From Augochlora pura (Eukaryota; Arthropoda; Insecta; Hymenoptera; Halictidae), in contig NC_135773.1 in assembly GCF_028453695.1 (NCBI RefSeq), positions 1,240,001 to 1,304,000 on the forward strand: a stretch of 64,000 nt of DNA. The letters are read 5' to 3'. The translations under genes and the position numbers were made by a program. Below are positions 31,822 to 45,094 of this stretch, piece after piece; the stretch's first letter is position 1; the number at the start of each line of letters is the position of its first letter. Below the pieces are notes generated by a model. The model searched no databases, was not told where the DNA came from, and worked only from the letters and a program-made list of their open reading frames with translations.

Positions 31822-34800
31822 ATGGAGAGCGCGCGGCGAGGGGCGCCGGCGAAATTTTCTATGGAAACGTGGCATCGCGTCTCGTAACGGAACTTGAACG
31901 GGAAGATAACGCAGTCGGTTGATTGCGCCGAACCGCGCGACGGTGCACGCGGCGGGTATTCGTCTGACGACCTATTTTGCGGCGCGACGCTTCGGAGAAC
32001 AGGATAAAGCAGAGGACGCCGCATCGAGCGCGGGCGCACGATTCCAGGGTCCCGTGCAGTGTCAGCGAAGCGGTGATCGGTGGATATGTTATGCAAATTC
32101 AATTTGCGAGGAGCGCGCGCGCGGCTCCTAAGCGTTGCGCCTAATTTCTCCGCGAACGAAATTATAAGCCCGTAACGAGATTTACGGGCGACGTACCGCG
32201 CCGCGGTCCGCACCTGTGTGCGCGCGCATTCGCCCCGGTGCCTCTCTATCCGTGAGCCTCCGCGCGCCGCTCCGGCGACGGCGTACCATTTCACGGATTC
32301 TTTGCGCCCGGCTCCGGTAATAGTTGGCATCGGACACGTTCGAAAACTCGAAACATTGGCTACACGGTGCCGGGGCCAGGCCGTAGCAATAAATTATCGG
32401 GGGCCGTTGCCGCCGCCGCCGCCGCCGACGCCGGGATCTCCTTATTTCCACGCTTGTCACGATCGGAAACAGTTAGAGGAATTTCGGTGAACACGGACAC
32501 CGGGTACCAGCGCCGTTCCGCGCGTCCACCACCAGAGATTTGATACCGTATACTATACCGCGCGCGCGTTAAACGAGAGAGGCTCTCTTTACTCAAGCTC
32601 GTGGCATTTCTTGATAGGCTTGCGAAACTGACTCTCGAGGCGAGAACCCCACGGGCCGGGGCCGTGTACCGGCGAAGGGTTTTCGTATTGTATGGTAATG
32701 TTTTCGAAAGTCGAGTGAACGCCGCCGGTCGTGGACCGCAGCGTCTCGCCTGCCTTGCGCTTAGCCGATTCTTTCGTTGACGCTCATTTATTTAGAGTTT
32801 ACCCGACTCCGCGGCACCGGCACCGAAAATCACCGTTTCGGGCTGTGATAACAGTACGGGAGACGAGATCTCTCGTCTTTAGCAATTCGAACGTTGTGGC
32901 CGGGAAACGGGATTATAACACGATAACATATATATAAACATAGTTCGGAATACATTTAAAAAATATGAATTAAAAATTATAATATAAAAGCGTGTTATGA
33001 AGTACGATAATTACAGAGCGTGTGTTTTAATGGATATATTATAAAGTAACAGCAACGAAGTTATATAAACAATATAATGATACAGTTACAACTGCGTTTA
33101 CGTCCGCCGTTTCGTGTAATTGGATGATTTTTATTTCGCACGAACGTTCGCAGTCTAATAACGATCTGCACCGTATCGATTCCATAACTCTTTTGCCGCA
33201 GTTATGGATTTTATGGGGTTCGGTTACAGATCCATTTGGAAATAATAAATAGTTCCCGGTTAAATATTCGTTCCACTTATCAAGTTTCACGCGTTCAAAC
33301 GTTCGCGAATAAATCAGCCGCCCCGCGGTTCGACGATGCTCGTGACAAATCACTCGGACACGCGGGTCTCTTTACCGAGATCAGGCATCGAATCTATCAC
33401 CGCTGCTTTCTCTGCGCGAACCTATACGCGCTGTACGAGCCACCGGCTCTAATCCACCAAACACTGCATGCATCATTAATATCATTATCCTCTCCACTTT
33501 GCGACGAATGATCTTCGAGCGCGAATATACTTGACGCTTCTTCCAGGCGGGAAGGAAATTCGTCCACGAGAAATGGGTTATTTAATGCATGTCAGTGTTC
33601 ACTCAGGAGCATAATTTTAATTAAATTATTTCTATATTATATGATTCAATAATTATATATTCAATCATTGTATCAATTAAAAGAAAATATATAATAATTA
33701 ATAAATTCTATAGTGTATAATCGTTGTAACATTATTATATAGTTATATTACCTAATTATGCCGATGTACTCTGCCCTGCCTGTATTTTTAATACTTTGAT
33801 ATTCAATATAAGTATATGCACAGATGCATTTATATATCGGCGATATGTCTGCGATCGATCAGCGCTCGATCGCTCGCAGATATTTATCTAACGACGTCGT
33901 TCACCAGCGAAGACTTCGCCCGGAAAACATTCGCCGCTCGTAAACGTCCCAGCGAACCAACACGCCCACTTATCTCTCATTCCCTGTGATGGAATACCAA
34001 AGGCCGGCAGCCGGGCAGAATATTTCTGGAAGCGACGAAGGAGTTTAAGCAGAGGCCCACGAAAATTCTTCCCCGGCTTTGACGCGAAACGTATCCTATC
34101 TCGAGAGATCTCGAGGCCTTCGAGTCTGTTAAGAATTTTAACGAGTTCGAATCGCTAAAAAGATTACGGAAACATGGCCGGTGAAACGGTAATCTAATTT
34201 CGCGAGCTACGCGCGCCCCCGGTAAAGCGAGTCTTCCTCGCGGGGAGGTCTCGCGCGCGCGAGCGAGTCACATTTTTCCGTTCGTCGGGACGGACTCATG
34301 AAAAACCCACACCTTCAAGTCTGCGAATAGATTGCTAGAGCCGACGGGAACGCGGACGCCGGCAAATAGATAGATCGCGTAATCGGGTTTATGGAATTTT
34401 ATATCGCTTGTTAGGTGCAATCCGGCGAGGTGAATTCGAGCGATTCGATTATAGAGATCCTATGGCCCGTTGCGCCTTTGCTGCGAGGTTTTCGTTACCG
34501 CGTTACCGCGAACCGGTCGTCTTCGAGTGCGAGTCAATCTCGAGGACGGCTTTCAATGGATAAGTATTATTGAAATTTGCTAAATCTATTTATTTTAAAA
34601 TCGTATTAATTAAAATATAATATATAATAGTTAATCAATTAATATATATATTACCCAGCACCAAATTTACCCAGCAATTTAATTCGCTAAAACTTAAGCG
34701 ACCCCTGCGCCGGAAGTCTGAACAAAGACGTCACGGGTCGCTTTAAATTCCGCGGAAAACAGCTTAGAAAACAAGCTCGGTAGTATCTCTAAAATCTGTC

Positions 34801-35565
34801 TCCGTTGCTCGTCGAATAGAAAAATTTTCGGATCCGGCGGAAAAGCCGTCGGCGAAAAGCTCGCGGAGCGGGACGAAATAAACGGTGCAGGAGGAGGCCA
34901 ATAGCTTTCAATCTCGCAGACGACGGGCCCGGAGTGAAGACATCTCGCGCGAGAAGCGAATAAACGCGGCGTCGAAACAGCCGATTCCGTCTGGAGGAAT
35001 GCAGCGTAGGTGCCGGAGCGAGGCGTCGAACGGTTTCGTCGCGAAACGTGACAAATCCCGGGCGACGTACTGACATTTTCCGAGCGTACGACCGTTCCAC
35101 GGGAATATATAGTTACCGGGAGGGGGGGCTAAGTAGCGAGAACGATTCTACCGTCGTTACCGGTTTCTATCTGCGAGCCGGATCGTCACGAAAGTTTAGC
35201 GTACCGTAAATGTCGCCCGTTAACTTCCCTTTGTGTAGCATTATTTCACGCTTTCGACACCGTGTGGCCATCCGCGATCGGTGTCTTCTCGCGTACACCC
35301 GGGGCTCCGTGTTAACGCTCGAACGCCCGTCGCCGGCTTCAACGGCGGAAACGCTGTCGCCGCCGCCGTCGCGCAAGCCGTTGTCGGCCGCTTTCTCCTC
35401 GGTGCACGATTTATTCGACGGCCGCGATCAAAAACGAAAGCATCCGATTTTATACACGATTGTCCGGGGAACGGACCTGCGAACAGTTCCGCCGAATTAT
35501 TTTTCTTACGACTGGCTAATTTACAGATTGCGAGGACACGATTCAATTGGAAGAATTCTATCGAA
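31822..35565. other. Unique non-coding DNA, CpG-rich then AT-rich
   Basis: CpG-rich at 31830-32900 with a (CGC)n patch near 32408-32430; AT-rich at 32930-33060 and 33590-33840; CpG-rich again at 33890-34560 and 34680-35560. Open frames on both strands carry no recognisable motif. Confidence 0.45.
34694..34746. repeat. 53-bp inverted repeat TTAAGCGACCC / GGGTCGCTTTAA
   Basis: Two complementary arms of about 11 bp with TTAA at both outer ends enclose 30 bp that contain AAAGACGTCA. The TTAA borders suggest a miniature TTAA-targeting element, though at this length it could also be a stable hairpin of other origin. Confidence 0.45.
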
Positions 35566-35852
35566 TTAGCCCCTTGCACTATAATAACGAGTCAGGCTAT
35601 TTAAGTAATTAAACTTGAATAAAATTTTTCAATTTAAAATCAAATAAACCTAAAAATAATTCAATCGAAATTATTTTTTTATCAGTATTTCTTACCTATT
35701 ATTGAGATAAATGTGTTAAATTGTACTACAAGCTTTAATATTATTATACAAATTTTTAAATATTAAATACTTCTCGTGATTAATAAGATAAATAAAATCA
35801 AAATAGAATCGAAAATATTTTGCGACCGGATGACCGGTGGATAAAATGTTAA
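35566..35852 (+). mobile_element. Family 2-like TTAA element, decayed
   Basis: Begins TTAGCCCCTTGCACTATAATAACGAGTCAGG, matching the left end at 3523 (TTAA mutated to TTAG). The right half shares AAGCTTTAATATTATTATAC and AATAAAATCAAAATAGAA with 23850-23930. The proposed right border is AAAATGTTAA. The right half differs from the copy at 3523, so this may be a composite of two related elements. Confidence 0.55.
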
Positions 35853-36400
35853 TAATTTCTGACCATTCCAAGACGTTCGTTTCGTTTCCAGAAAATAATC
35901 CATAAATCGCGTATCGACGGTACTTCTTAACAACGGGTCGGCAGTAGTCGACGAACGCGCGGCACGGTTTATTAATCAACGGGAAAGCGTTCCTCGCTCA
36001 TTGCCGCGCGCAAATATTTATCGTGGAACGCGGGCGCTGCCGCGACGAATGTCGCGCTCGCGAGCGCGACCCGCGGATTAAATTAGCGCGTTTGTCCGGG
36101 GCAAACCAGCCGCGTATAATTTTCGCCGTGAGATTCGATAGTTATCGTTCCTCTGACAAATTCTTCCGGAGCTAGCCGCGGAAACGATCCGGGTGAGCCG
36201 ATCCCGGGAATGTTATTCAATTGGCGGCGATCGATCCCGCTTGTTCCGTCACCGCGCGCGAGGAGACCGCGCGTGTCCTCGTTGTTATTTCATCCGCTTC
36301 GAAAACTGTCGCGCGCCGTTTTTCCTATCTTTTTTCCTTTTTTTTTTTTTGCTTTGCTATTTTAACGCGAATATTTTCATATCTGCCCGGGCGCAGCGAC

Positions 36401-36401
<1 letters not shown>

Positions 36402-36438
<37 letters not shown>
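36402..36438. repeat. (AG)n microsatellite
   Basis: About 37 bp of AG with one AAAG interruption. Confidence 0.92.
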
Positions 36439-36673
36439 GGCATTATCGAAACAAATCCGGCGATAACTTGCCGCGTAACAAGTGTCGGCAGGGAGGTCTG
36501 AAAAAATTCACGCGATACCAATTTCCGCGCCGTTTCGACGGCGACCGGTATTAAAAGCTTTGCCGTGTACCCGGGGCCGCTCCGTCAAATTTCCAAATAC
36601 CGCCGCCGAAATCCGTTTCCCGAAATCGGCGCGACTCCGCGTATTGCGAATTCGCCCGCGACACCGTTGCTCC

Positions 36674-36693
36674 TCGCGCGCGCGCGCGCGCGC
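36674..36693. repeat. (CG)n alternating run
   Basis: About twenty bases of uninterrupted alternating C and G. Such runs readily adopt Z-DNA, and their survival shows little CpG loss. Confidence 0.85.
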
Positions 36694-37460
36694 AACGATC
36701 CGCTGCACCGTGTTGCGCTGTCGTAGTCCAGCCGGGTCAATTAAAACAATACAGTTTTTCTGGGGCGTGCGCGCGCGCGTGGAAAAGAAGCGTCTACGAG
36801 CAGGACGTGATTGATGGATACGTCAGTGGAAGAATAACAGTCTGACATAGTTCTCTGGTCGGACGGGCTCTGCGCGCCGTTCGAGAAGCATCCCGTCTAA
36901 TTGTATCCGGCTCTGTTCTTGCGACGATCCTCGGGCAACAGCTGACCGCTGGCCGACGATGATCGAATAATTAAATCGGCGTACCGCCATCGAAAACACC
37001 GATACGTCGGCCGTCCAACTCGAAATAATTTCGAGCGTCGCTGCCGGCTGTGTTTGCCTCTCTTGTTCGACGATCGAGGGGGGAGGGGTTGATAAGCCCC
37101 GCTGGATATCGAAGGCTTTGAGGAATCTAGGGGATTCGGGGGCTCCGAGTTTCCCAGCCGCGTATATCAAAGTTCTCTCTTAAGGAGCGGCGAGATCAGG
37201 AACTTCGAGTCCACACAGGTTCCGAGTGTCCAGAAAGATGAAGATTTCGCGAAGTTCGCCGAGCAGACGATGCCTCGACGGCCGATGGCTCTGAAATCTT
37301 TGAAATCTTGACAATGGGAATTGAATCGTTGCGGGGTGAAGGGTGAAATACAAATTTCGAGGACGGTCGAAGAGTTTGAAATTCGATATCCATGGGTTGG
37401 ATATCGGGAATAGAAAAATTTAGGATGACCTAAATAAAGCTGAACTTTGATGAACAAAAT

Positions 37461-37572
37461 CACTTGACAATTTTTTAAATCTAAACCTTATCGTTGCAAA
37501 AATTATTTTGGTATGAAATAGAATAATTTTTGTAGTGCCTCAGAGTCACATCATTCGAGCGCAAAGGATTTA
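37461..37572 (+). mobile_element. Family 1 MITE, left-truncated
   Basis: Starts inside the element at CTTGACAATTTTTTAAAT and continues with CTAAACCTTATCGTTGCAAA, AATTATTTTGGTATGAAATA and GTGCCTCAGAGTCAC, closing with CGAGCGCAAAGGATTTAA, where the terminal GGGTTAA has mutated. The left half is absent. Confidence 0.75.
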
Positions 37573-37710
37573 AAAAAGAATTGGAAGACGTTGAATTGTC
37601 AGTATCCGTGGCACGAAAGTCGAAGGACCTCCAAAGTCGTGGAAACTGGTGACCCCGGCCGGGGTCCCTAGTAATCCTAGAACGGATTAGCCGTTTATTT
37701 CGACTGCGCG

Positions 37711-37881
37711 GAAATAATTTATGTCCAGCGAGACCGGTCCACAGAGAATAATTTACGTTTCACGGAGTTCCACAGAGGAATTAGTCCATATTTCAGGCGG
37801 TCCGTCATAGGGAATAATTTATATTTTCTGCTTGGCCCTCATAGGGAATAATTTATATTTTGCAGAAGTCCCTTCCAAGGG
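37711..37881. repeat. ~34-bp minisatellite, GGAATAATTTATATTT motif
   Basis: AATAATTTA occurs at 37713, 37747, 37813 and 37847, with a diverged copy near 37779 (GGAATTAGTCCATATTTC), spaced 34, 32, 34 and 34 bp. Each copy is followed by a GC-richer segment such as CGGTCCACAGAG. Confidence 0.85.
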
Positions 37882-38800
37882 GAAAAAAATCTTTTTTCCA
37901 GAGGAAAATAATTTCGAGCGTCGGACCGCTCGAAAATACGCGGCAGGGCAACGCGGGCAACGCGGGCAACGCGGGAGAGCGACTGCGAGTTCATGCAGTC
38001 CGCTCGCAATGTCGTTGGCTTCCTCGTTACAAGCGGTTTCCCTTTCGGTTCGTTACCCCGGAAATTGCAAGCAGTCTGCGAAATTTCGACAAAGAATGTT
38101 TAATTGATGCTGCTGCTGCTGCCGCCTCTCTCCCCCCGCCCCCTCCCCCTCTCCTCCTCCTCCTCCGGTACGCCGCAGAATTAAAATTAAATTCAGTGCG
38201 CCGCCGTTTTGCTGCCCCCGTTCTCGTTACGCGACGCGTCATTATTCCGATAACGACACCCGAAAGATGTCCGTGAAAAACCATTCGTCGAGAAGAAACG
38301 AATTTCAAGCGCGATTGCGCTCGAAAGTAATCGCCCCACTCTCTCTCTCTCTCCCTCTCTCTCTCTCTCTCTTCGTTCGCCGCGCAACAAAATACAGAGC
38401 CCCGGAAAAATATTCGGAACCTTCATTGTTCCATCGTCGATCGACCGCGGTGCGTCGTTGTTGCAACAATTCGCTGGAAAACTCGACGAACCGCTGTGCA
38501 CGAGAAATGTTCGCCGCGATTCGAAACCATGATTTTCGACGGCTTTGCATAGTCTTTGTGTTCTTATGTTCAGGAAATTCTATTCTATTTGAATACTAAT
38601 TACATACTGCGCGGATTTTTAAGCGGAATAGAAATTAGTCGCGTTAATTGCGACGCGCGAGGACTGTACCGTATATAGGCCGACTATATCCTCTTTGAAG
38701 CATTTTTACATTCCTGAAGCTTTTGTTTTATTTTAAGAGTTTGGCGAGTGATGGAGGTTTCTAGGATGAACCTGTTAGGTATGAATGCTGTTCAAGTATT
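37882..38800. other. Unique CpG-rich non-coding DNA
   Basis: Contains (GCAACGCGG)3 near 37945-37975, a CT-rich patch at 38120-38165 and a (CT)n run. No gene recognised. Confidence 0.5.
38339..38372. repeat. (CT)n microsatellite
   Basis: About 34 bp of CT with one CCC interruption. Confidence 0.9.
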
Positions 38801-38962
38801 TTTCTTCTGAATAAAATTCTGATTTCTTTTGAATAAAATTCTGATTTTTTCTGAATAAAATTCTTGTTTCTTCTAAATAAAATTCTGATTTCTTCTGAAT
38901 AAAATTCTGATTTCTTCTGAATAAAATTCTGATTTTTTCTGAATAAATTTCTGATTTCTTCT
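38801..38962. repeat. 23-bp minisatellite, about seven units
   Basis: Head-to-tail units of TTCTTCTGAATAAAATTCTG with small variations in the T run. Because 23 is not a multiple of three, the translated repeat changes frame from unit to unit, so it is not a coding repeat. Confidence 0.93.
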
Positions 38963-41900
38963 TTTCTTTCTTCGAAATGATTACAATCGGAAAAACTTCT
39001 AATTGTTGTAACAACGAAGAAAATGGTACGATGAAGACTTTTAACGTTTTACTTATCATTCACTCATTTTTATCATAAATGCGTGAAACCTGAAATTTAT
39101 TTATTATAATCTAACAATGTTATTTGTAGTTCCCGGTTCGAGAATTTCTCGATAATTCACAGTTTCAAAGTATGCAAGATGAACGTGAATTTTCAAAAGA
39201 TATCGCAGAATTGATTTCAAAGTCAATTCGGCGTCGGAGAAATTGAGAAATAAGATACTTCGTGCAGACACGAGTCAGAGTATCGTGGCGTTTCCGCGCG
39301 GTTTTTCGCGTTCGCGCTGAACCATCGGTCGATCGATCGCCGCCGTTCGAATCAATGACGACGACCGGCTCGCGTGGAAGCCGGGGCCAGAGAGCGCATC
39401 GAAATAAACACTTGTTGCTGGAAATCAGCTACCCGATGGCCTCGCCGCGAGATTATAGCTCGCGTGCAACATTGTAATTTTTCCGCGGTCACGCGATTAA
39501 ATCCGATACTCTACCCCGACCAGGCGTTGTGTAAACAGCGCTCCTTCTTTTATCGCGTTTTAATGACCGCTGATCCGGCGGCTATCATCAACTCGAAACG
39601 TCCCCGTTATTTACACCGGACGGAGCCCCGACTCGCAGAAATTATAAAGAGGCTCTCTCTCCAACCCCCGGACCACGGTAAATCCGTTTCGCTACTTATC
39701 TTTAATGAATAGCGCCCGCGGGACGCGCGGATCCATCCCCGGGATCTCCGCCCTTCTCCTCCCACGAATTTCCACGGGGATGCTCGCCCCCCTCCCCTCC
39801 CTCCCCTGGAAACAAGAACGAAGAAATTAGCGGGAAACGCTAGGCCCCCGCTGGAAATTAGTGGAAAGGAATAACAGAAATGAGGAGATTAAACTCATCC
39901 AGGCTCGCCGGAATTAAATTCATTAGGACCGCTGCGCGCCCGTCCAGACAGCGATTCCAGACGATAAAAAATCATGCGAGGAGGAGGAGGAGGATTCTTA
40001 TGTCTGCTGCCGCGGGGGTGTTCAATTTTCAGACTCGACGCGATTGAGATCGCGGAGAGATCTTTTAAGCCTTCTCGCTCGTTCCAATTATGCGGATTTT
40101 TCGAGGGGAGATCCATCGTAGCACGGCGAAACGAATCTACAGTCGGTGCAAGAAGTTCGTATGATAGATTGAGGTGTTGTAATAAATCGAGGCGTGGTTC
40201 AAAACTATAATTATTTAATATGAAAGGTACAATTAGGTTAGGTCTCTCTGTGGACACTGCACGTTTACCAGACAGAAGACGGCTCAGGAACAGACAGCTG
40301 TACACAGTCTCGTTTCACACTATAGCTCTCCGACGGAAACGGAAGGAGAACTATCTCACGATTCATACGTATCATATGGCGCGAAATACAAAACATGATA
40401 GCTAAGCTATATTGCAGCATTCATTATTTCCAACATGAGGATTGAGAGTTTTGACAAATATTTGGTATTTGAATTGTTGTGCACAATTTTGCTACATTTT
40501 CTAATAACGTATCCTTAATCGTACCAATTTCGCAGATTACTCAGTCCGGTATCCAAGTCCTGATGTTGCCCAGGATATTCAGAATCATCTTGACCACAGG
40601 CTTCAACCTTGATCGCCTAGCGTTGATGCATCGCAGATTACGCTTGCTCTAAAAACAAATTGATACCTTCGTCTTAGTATCTTTGCAATAAAAGAAATCG
40701 ATGCCTTGGTCTTACTATCTTTACAATAAAAACAAATTGATACCTTCGCATCAGCATCTTCGTTAATCCGCATCATCCTTCATTAAAAATTAAACAACGA
40801 AGTATCAATTAGCTGATCGTTGCAGTTAAATAAAGCACGCCACAGGTACGTGCCTACAATCAAGCAATCAGCTAACATCCGAACGAACGCTCTCCTCGAT
40901 AAAAGGTAAAAAGACACGGTGGATGTTCATGAAATTTTTCAGGATCGCCGACCGCGTTATTAACCTATTTTTTATTCGGCGCAGATCCACGCGTGGCGAA
41001 TCAATAAAGGAGGGGGCTCCCCCGTAATCGGCGTCGTTAGCGGGTCACGGTCTGGGAAATTTATGGTTTTGCCGGCGCATCGCCGGGTACCCGTCGCGCG
41101 AGCGATTATAATAATTTCCCGGCGCATCATCGGCGCGCGTCCTACTAACACTGGCAGCGCCGTGAATTAGAAAGCAATCTAATTAAACGTTGTTGCCGCC
41201 GATCCTCGGCTGTCGGAGACAGGGATCGCGCGTCCCGGCGAGCCGTGTGTTACGCTCGTATAATTGGGTCGGCGCGCGGATCGCGAAGAAACGTGTCGCG
41301 CGAGCAATTTGCCGGGTGTATCCCTCCTACGAGGAACAAGCCGCCCGGAAACTGGCACGCGCGGTTTAGCGCGACGAACCGCGGAAGCCTCTGCTCTCCT
41401 CGCGGTCGCTTCGTAACAAATCGCGGTCCCGATTTCACACGCGCGTCCTTAATCTAAATTAATGCGAAAATTGCGATTAGACCGGTCCCCGCGCGCTCAC
41501 CCTTTCCGGGCACGTTTCGCCGCTCGCGAGGACTAATTCCCCGCGACTGCTCCGCCTTACGGGCTCGCGACGCCGTTCTTCCGAGCCACGATCGATCCGT
41601 AAATTTTCGTCGAGAAATCTCGACGAGATCCCATGGATTTTTCGTTTTACAGAATGGATGCGCGACTTCTCTTTTCTTCTCAATTTTTTGATTTAATATC
41701 GCGTCTGTTCAACGCTTTGCCGATCTATAAATCGGCTTCTGTTATGGCACCCTATAATTTATTTTGTTAGAGAAATGAAGATTTCAATTTGGCGGTGTTC
41801 GCTACCGTGTACTTTCCTGTTAACGCAGAGTGTAACGTGGTTCGTTTCGTAGGCCGATGCACGCCGTGATACTCTCTTGTTAAAAATTTTATTTATTAAA

Positions 41901-42556
41901 ATTGTGTCGTGGCGAACCTTGTACTCCAGGTATTCACTTCATTACTTACCTTACACAACATAACTCCAACATATTATTTTACTAATTTCATTTGTCATGA
42001 AAGGTGTCTAATATTTAAGAAATTATGTAAGAATAATAGTAGATAAATAGATAAATAAAGAAAAAAAATATAATAAATAAAATTGAATCTCCAGTTTTCT
42101 AAATTTCATCTTCCATTGCGTTCCACCTTAAAATTCATGGTGCAGAATTACCGAGTCCTCTGTTTTATCAAAGATTAAACTTACTTATTTCGTGCGCTTG
42201 TTTAACGTTCTTCGCGGCTCTGTTTTATAGAAATATCCTTTTCGGTAAACACGCGAAGAAATAGAGGCGGCGGCGGTATTACTTTCTGTTATATTATAAC
42301 GAATAATTATGCGGGAACGAAATATATTCTCTGTCCGCAAATACGGAGGAAACGTTTCAAAAATTTGCATGGAGATGTATGAAACGCGTTAGAGAATCGC
42401 GTGAAAGAGAACGGCATAAAGGGAGCTCCAGATGTACGGCCGCGTATTAATCAACGTGTTCTAAAATAACGCGCGCAGAGTTTGCGATACGAAAGAGGAA
42501 TTGAATTCGACGCGGCGATGGTACGTGAAATCGAGAGATCATCGAACGTGCGGTAC
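38963..42556. other. Unique non-coding DNA
   Basis: GATTACAATCGGAAAAACTT at about 38978 and the next 35 bp resemble 57033-57090, just right of the duplication there, so both may be copies of one dispersed repeat. CpG-rich at 39250-40130 and 40960-41660; AT-rich at 40380-40560 and 41690-42320. No gene recognised. Confidence 0.45.
40652..40766. repeat. ~39-bp tandem repeat, three units
   Basis: Units AAAACAAATTGATACCTTCG, AAAGAAATCGATGCCTTGG and AAAACAAATTGATACCTTCG begin near 40652, 40691 and 40729, with similar CTTAGTATCTTTGCAATAA tails. Confidence 0.85.
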
Positions 42557-42820
42557 TTAACCCTTTGCACTCGAAGCGATTTTAAATGTAAACCTGAAAT
42601 AATTTTTCTGTTTTTCCATTCTATGCAACAAAATGCAACTTTCGTTCATACGAAATTGATTCTTGTGACTCCTACCAACAGTTTCACTATTTAACAATTT
42701 TTTCAAATTTAAACATTGTTTCCATAAAAATTATCTCCGGATATGATGGAACAATTTTAGTGGCGCCTCGAAGTCACCACTCCTAGTCGCCTCGTCACCA
42801 TTCGAGCGCAAGGGGTCCAA
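42557..42820 (+). mobile_element. Family 1 TTAA MITE, near-complete
   Basis: Begins TTAACCCTTTGCACTCGAAG and follows the reference copy through TTTTAAATGTAAACCTGAAA, GATTCTTGTGACTCC and GGCGCCTCGAAGTC. The right end, CGAGCGCAAGGGGTCCAA, has lost the exact TTAA. About 264 bp, with extra sequence near the right end where TCACCA(C/T) is duplicated. Confidence 0.8.
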
Positions 42821-44304
42821 AGATGCGGTCGGGTTTCGCAATTATCCAAAGTCGGTCGCCCGATCGTCGGCGTCGAGGGCAATCGGATGCGTCGGATAAG
42901 AAACGCGCGCGGCGAAAGTGTTTACGAGATCCCGTGTTCCCGCGGCGGCGTCTCGGTCGCGTGAACCGCGGAGGCCGAAGCCGGCGCGACGCCGCGCGGA
43001 CACGCGAGTATTTAATAATGTGCATTAAAAAATAATTGCGCATTCCGTAGAAAGGGGGCTTTTAAGCGCGCGGCATACATTACGAGGCCGGGCAGCTCCC
43101 CGGTCGGATTCACAAAGGCCCCGGCCACGCGGACTTTTTCATGAAAGTTAAACCTCTCTGAAATTACTTATTCGCTCCGGCTGTTTCGCTCGAATAAATA
43201 TGCTTTGAAGTGTTACTGCGGCCGCGTCGCTCTATTCCCGGGGATCCGCGGCGCGGGCACGACGCGGTGCCGATGCCGAAGGGAACGGACGTGTTATAAT
43301 GCGGCTGCTGGAAATTTCGAGGGAATCTCGACCCGCCACCCCATTCCCTGCCAATGTCCACAGCGTTTCGAGACCGGTGCCCGACCGCTTGAAACTATAT
43401 TTCAATTTGAGATCAGATAAATTTTAGAAAATAAGTTAGACCACCGATAACTATGATTTTACAGAACTATGGAAGAATAATCTTCTTGGAAGATTTGGGA
43501 TATTTAAAGTAGAATTTGGACAACTAAGGTTAAAAATTACAGTATCAGAAACGGTGGTAAAAGTATTTCATTTCCCCTCCGCAGTGCTGCTTTGGCTTTA
43601 CTAATATTCAATCTTATCTTAATTGTAACAAATTCGATACATTAGGCGGTAAGAACAATACACGTTTTTGCTAAAATAATGCGACAACGTAGATGCAATC
43701 CGCAATGAAAGAAAAATCCCAATATAGTAAAAATTGGGATAAAAATCCCAATAGAAAATCATCTATGCCATAATGGCCCCCTTAAAGCCCCCTTAAAGCC
43801 CCTTGTTCCTGGCAAACAATAATCCTCCCTAAAAGCAATAAATCAACGGCCGGCATAAAAAGCAGCCCGCTTAACAAGAACCAGTTAGAAATGTATCAAA
43901 TTAAGCCAGGTAACCGAGGATTAATGGTCCCATGATCGGCAGAGGTGCCGGTGTATCGATGACCACCGTGCTTCAAGTTCGGGTTACCATTTTCCGTGGG
44001 CCAGCGGCCGAACTTTTTTCGGGGATGACTTTTTAGGGTATCGCTGTCGCGGTTTTTGGAGAGAAACGGATCGGCGGATACGCGATCCGGTCGAGGGCGC
44101 GTTTCTTGGTCTGCGAGCGAAAGGACCGCGCGGAAAGAGAGACGTCCTCGCGAAGATTCGTCCCTCTGTTCGCGAATCGAATTCGGATGGAACGGGGAGG
44201 GGCGACCGCAATGGCAACCAGCGACGAGAAGACGCTTGGTAGACGAGATACCCGTGAGAATACGAAAGGACCATTCGGCCGCAATAATATCACAGTTCGC
44301 CGGG

Positions 44305-44336
<32 letters not shown>

Positions 44337-44342
44337 CTCTCT
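44305..44342. repeat. (CT)n microsatellite
   Basis: About 38 bp of CT with one CC step. Confidence 0.92.
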
Positions 44343-44645
44343 TTGCCTGGGCCGTTATTATCGCGACGGCTATCCCTCACCCGCAATCTAAATCTTAGTT
44401 ACGACTTAGGAACGCGACGGTTACGGTTTTGCGGTAATTATAATGACAGCGAACGGGCCAAACCCCTTTGACGATCCTCCCCGTCTCTCCGTATCTCCGT
44501 CTTCGTAACCCGTGTATACTCCGTAGCTGTCTGCTTTTGTTATCCGCGCGAGGAAACGAAGCGAGGACTGTTGTCGAGCACAGTCGGATCCGCCGACTCT
44601 CGTCGTTTCGGGGAATACGAATCGACCCCACCCTCTATCTTGTAT

Positions 44646-44684
44646 CCTCTTCCTCCCTCCTCCTCCCTCCTCCTCCTCCTCCTC
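44646..44684. repeat. (TCC)n microsatellite
   Basis: About 39 bp of TCC/CTC units. Confidence 0.88.
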
Positions 44685-45094
44685 CACGGCATTTGCATTC
44701 ATTCGTGCAAACTGTACCGCGCGCTTTCGGAACGAGGAATTTCCTACGCGATGTTTCGCTTAGCTCGCTCATTCTCTTTCGGTTTGAACATCGTGTCGCA
44801 GCCGCCGCCGCCGCGCGCGGATCCTTCATGCTGCGCCGTATACTCTACAGAGAATGCAATATCGGTATAAGTCGTCTAATTTATGGGTGGCTGCGAGCGA
44901 GAGCGAACCCCGCGGGCCGAGCTAGAAGCAGTCTTTGCACGATCCGTATGAAGTTGAACCAACGGGGATGCGCCGTGTTTTAACAACTTCTTTCGCGATG
45001 AATTGTTTCATTTTCATGTGCTGTAATATACTTGGTTAACGCTTTATTTACCGAACGAGGGGATCTCCTTAATTTAACGCATTTGTCGCCGCTG

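Larger units (their letters stand above)
35853..37460. other. Unique CpG-rich non-coding DNA
   Basis: CpG-rich throughout, with a (GA)n and a (CG)n run listed separately. No gene recognised; overlapping open frames on both strands reflect stop-poor composition. Confidence 0.5.
42821..45094. other. Unique non-coding DNA
   Basis: CpG-rich at 42820-43390 and 43900-45000; AT-rich at 43400-43880, where AAAATCCCAAT is repeated in both orientations near 43715-43755 and CCTTAAAGCCC is duplicated near 43780. No gene recognised. Confidence 0.5.

Noticed and set aside
31544..31897. Arg/Glu-rich open frame
   Set aside because: It is the 34-bp purine minisatellite and GA run; the period is not a multiple of three and every frame is open.
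31755..32330. 191-residue minus-strand frame
   Set aside because: Lies in CpG-rich DNA with few stops, begins in the GA repeat, and shows no domain or splice context.
38801..38962. Regular repeat that could be mistaken for a CRISPR array
   Set aside because: Units are contiguous 23-bp copies with no distinct spacers, and the surrounding DNA is eukaryotic in character.
41942..42010. Minus-strand donor AAG/GTAAGTAATG
   Set aside because: The upstream sequence is AT-rich with stops in every frame between any plausible acceptor and the donor.
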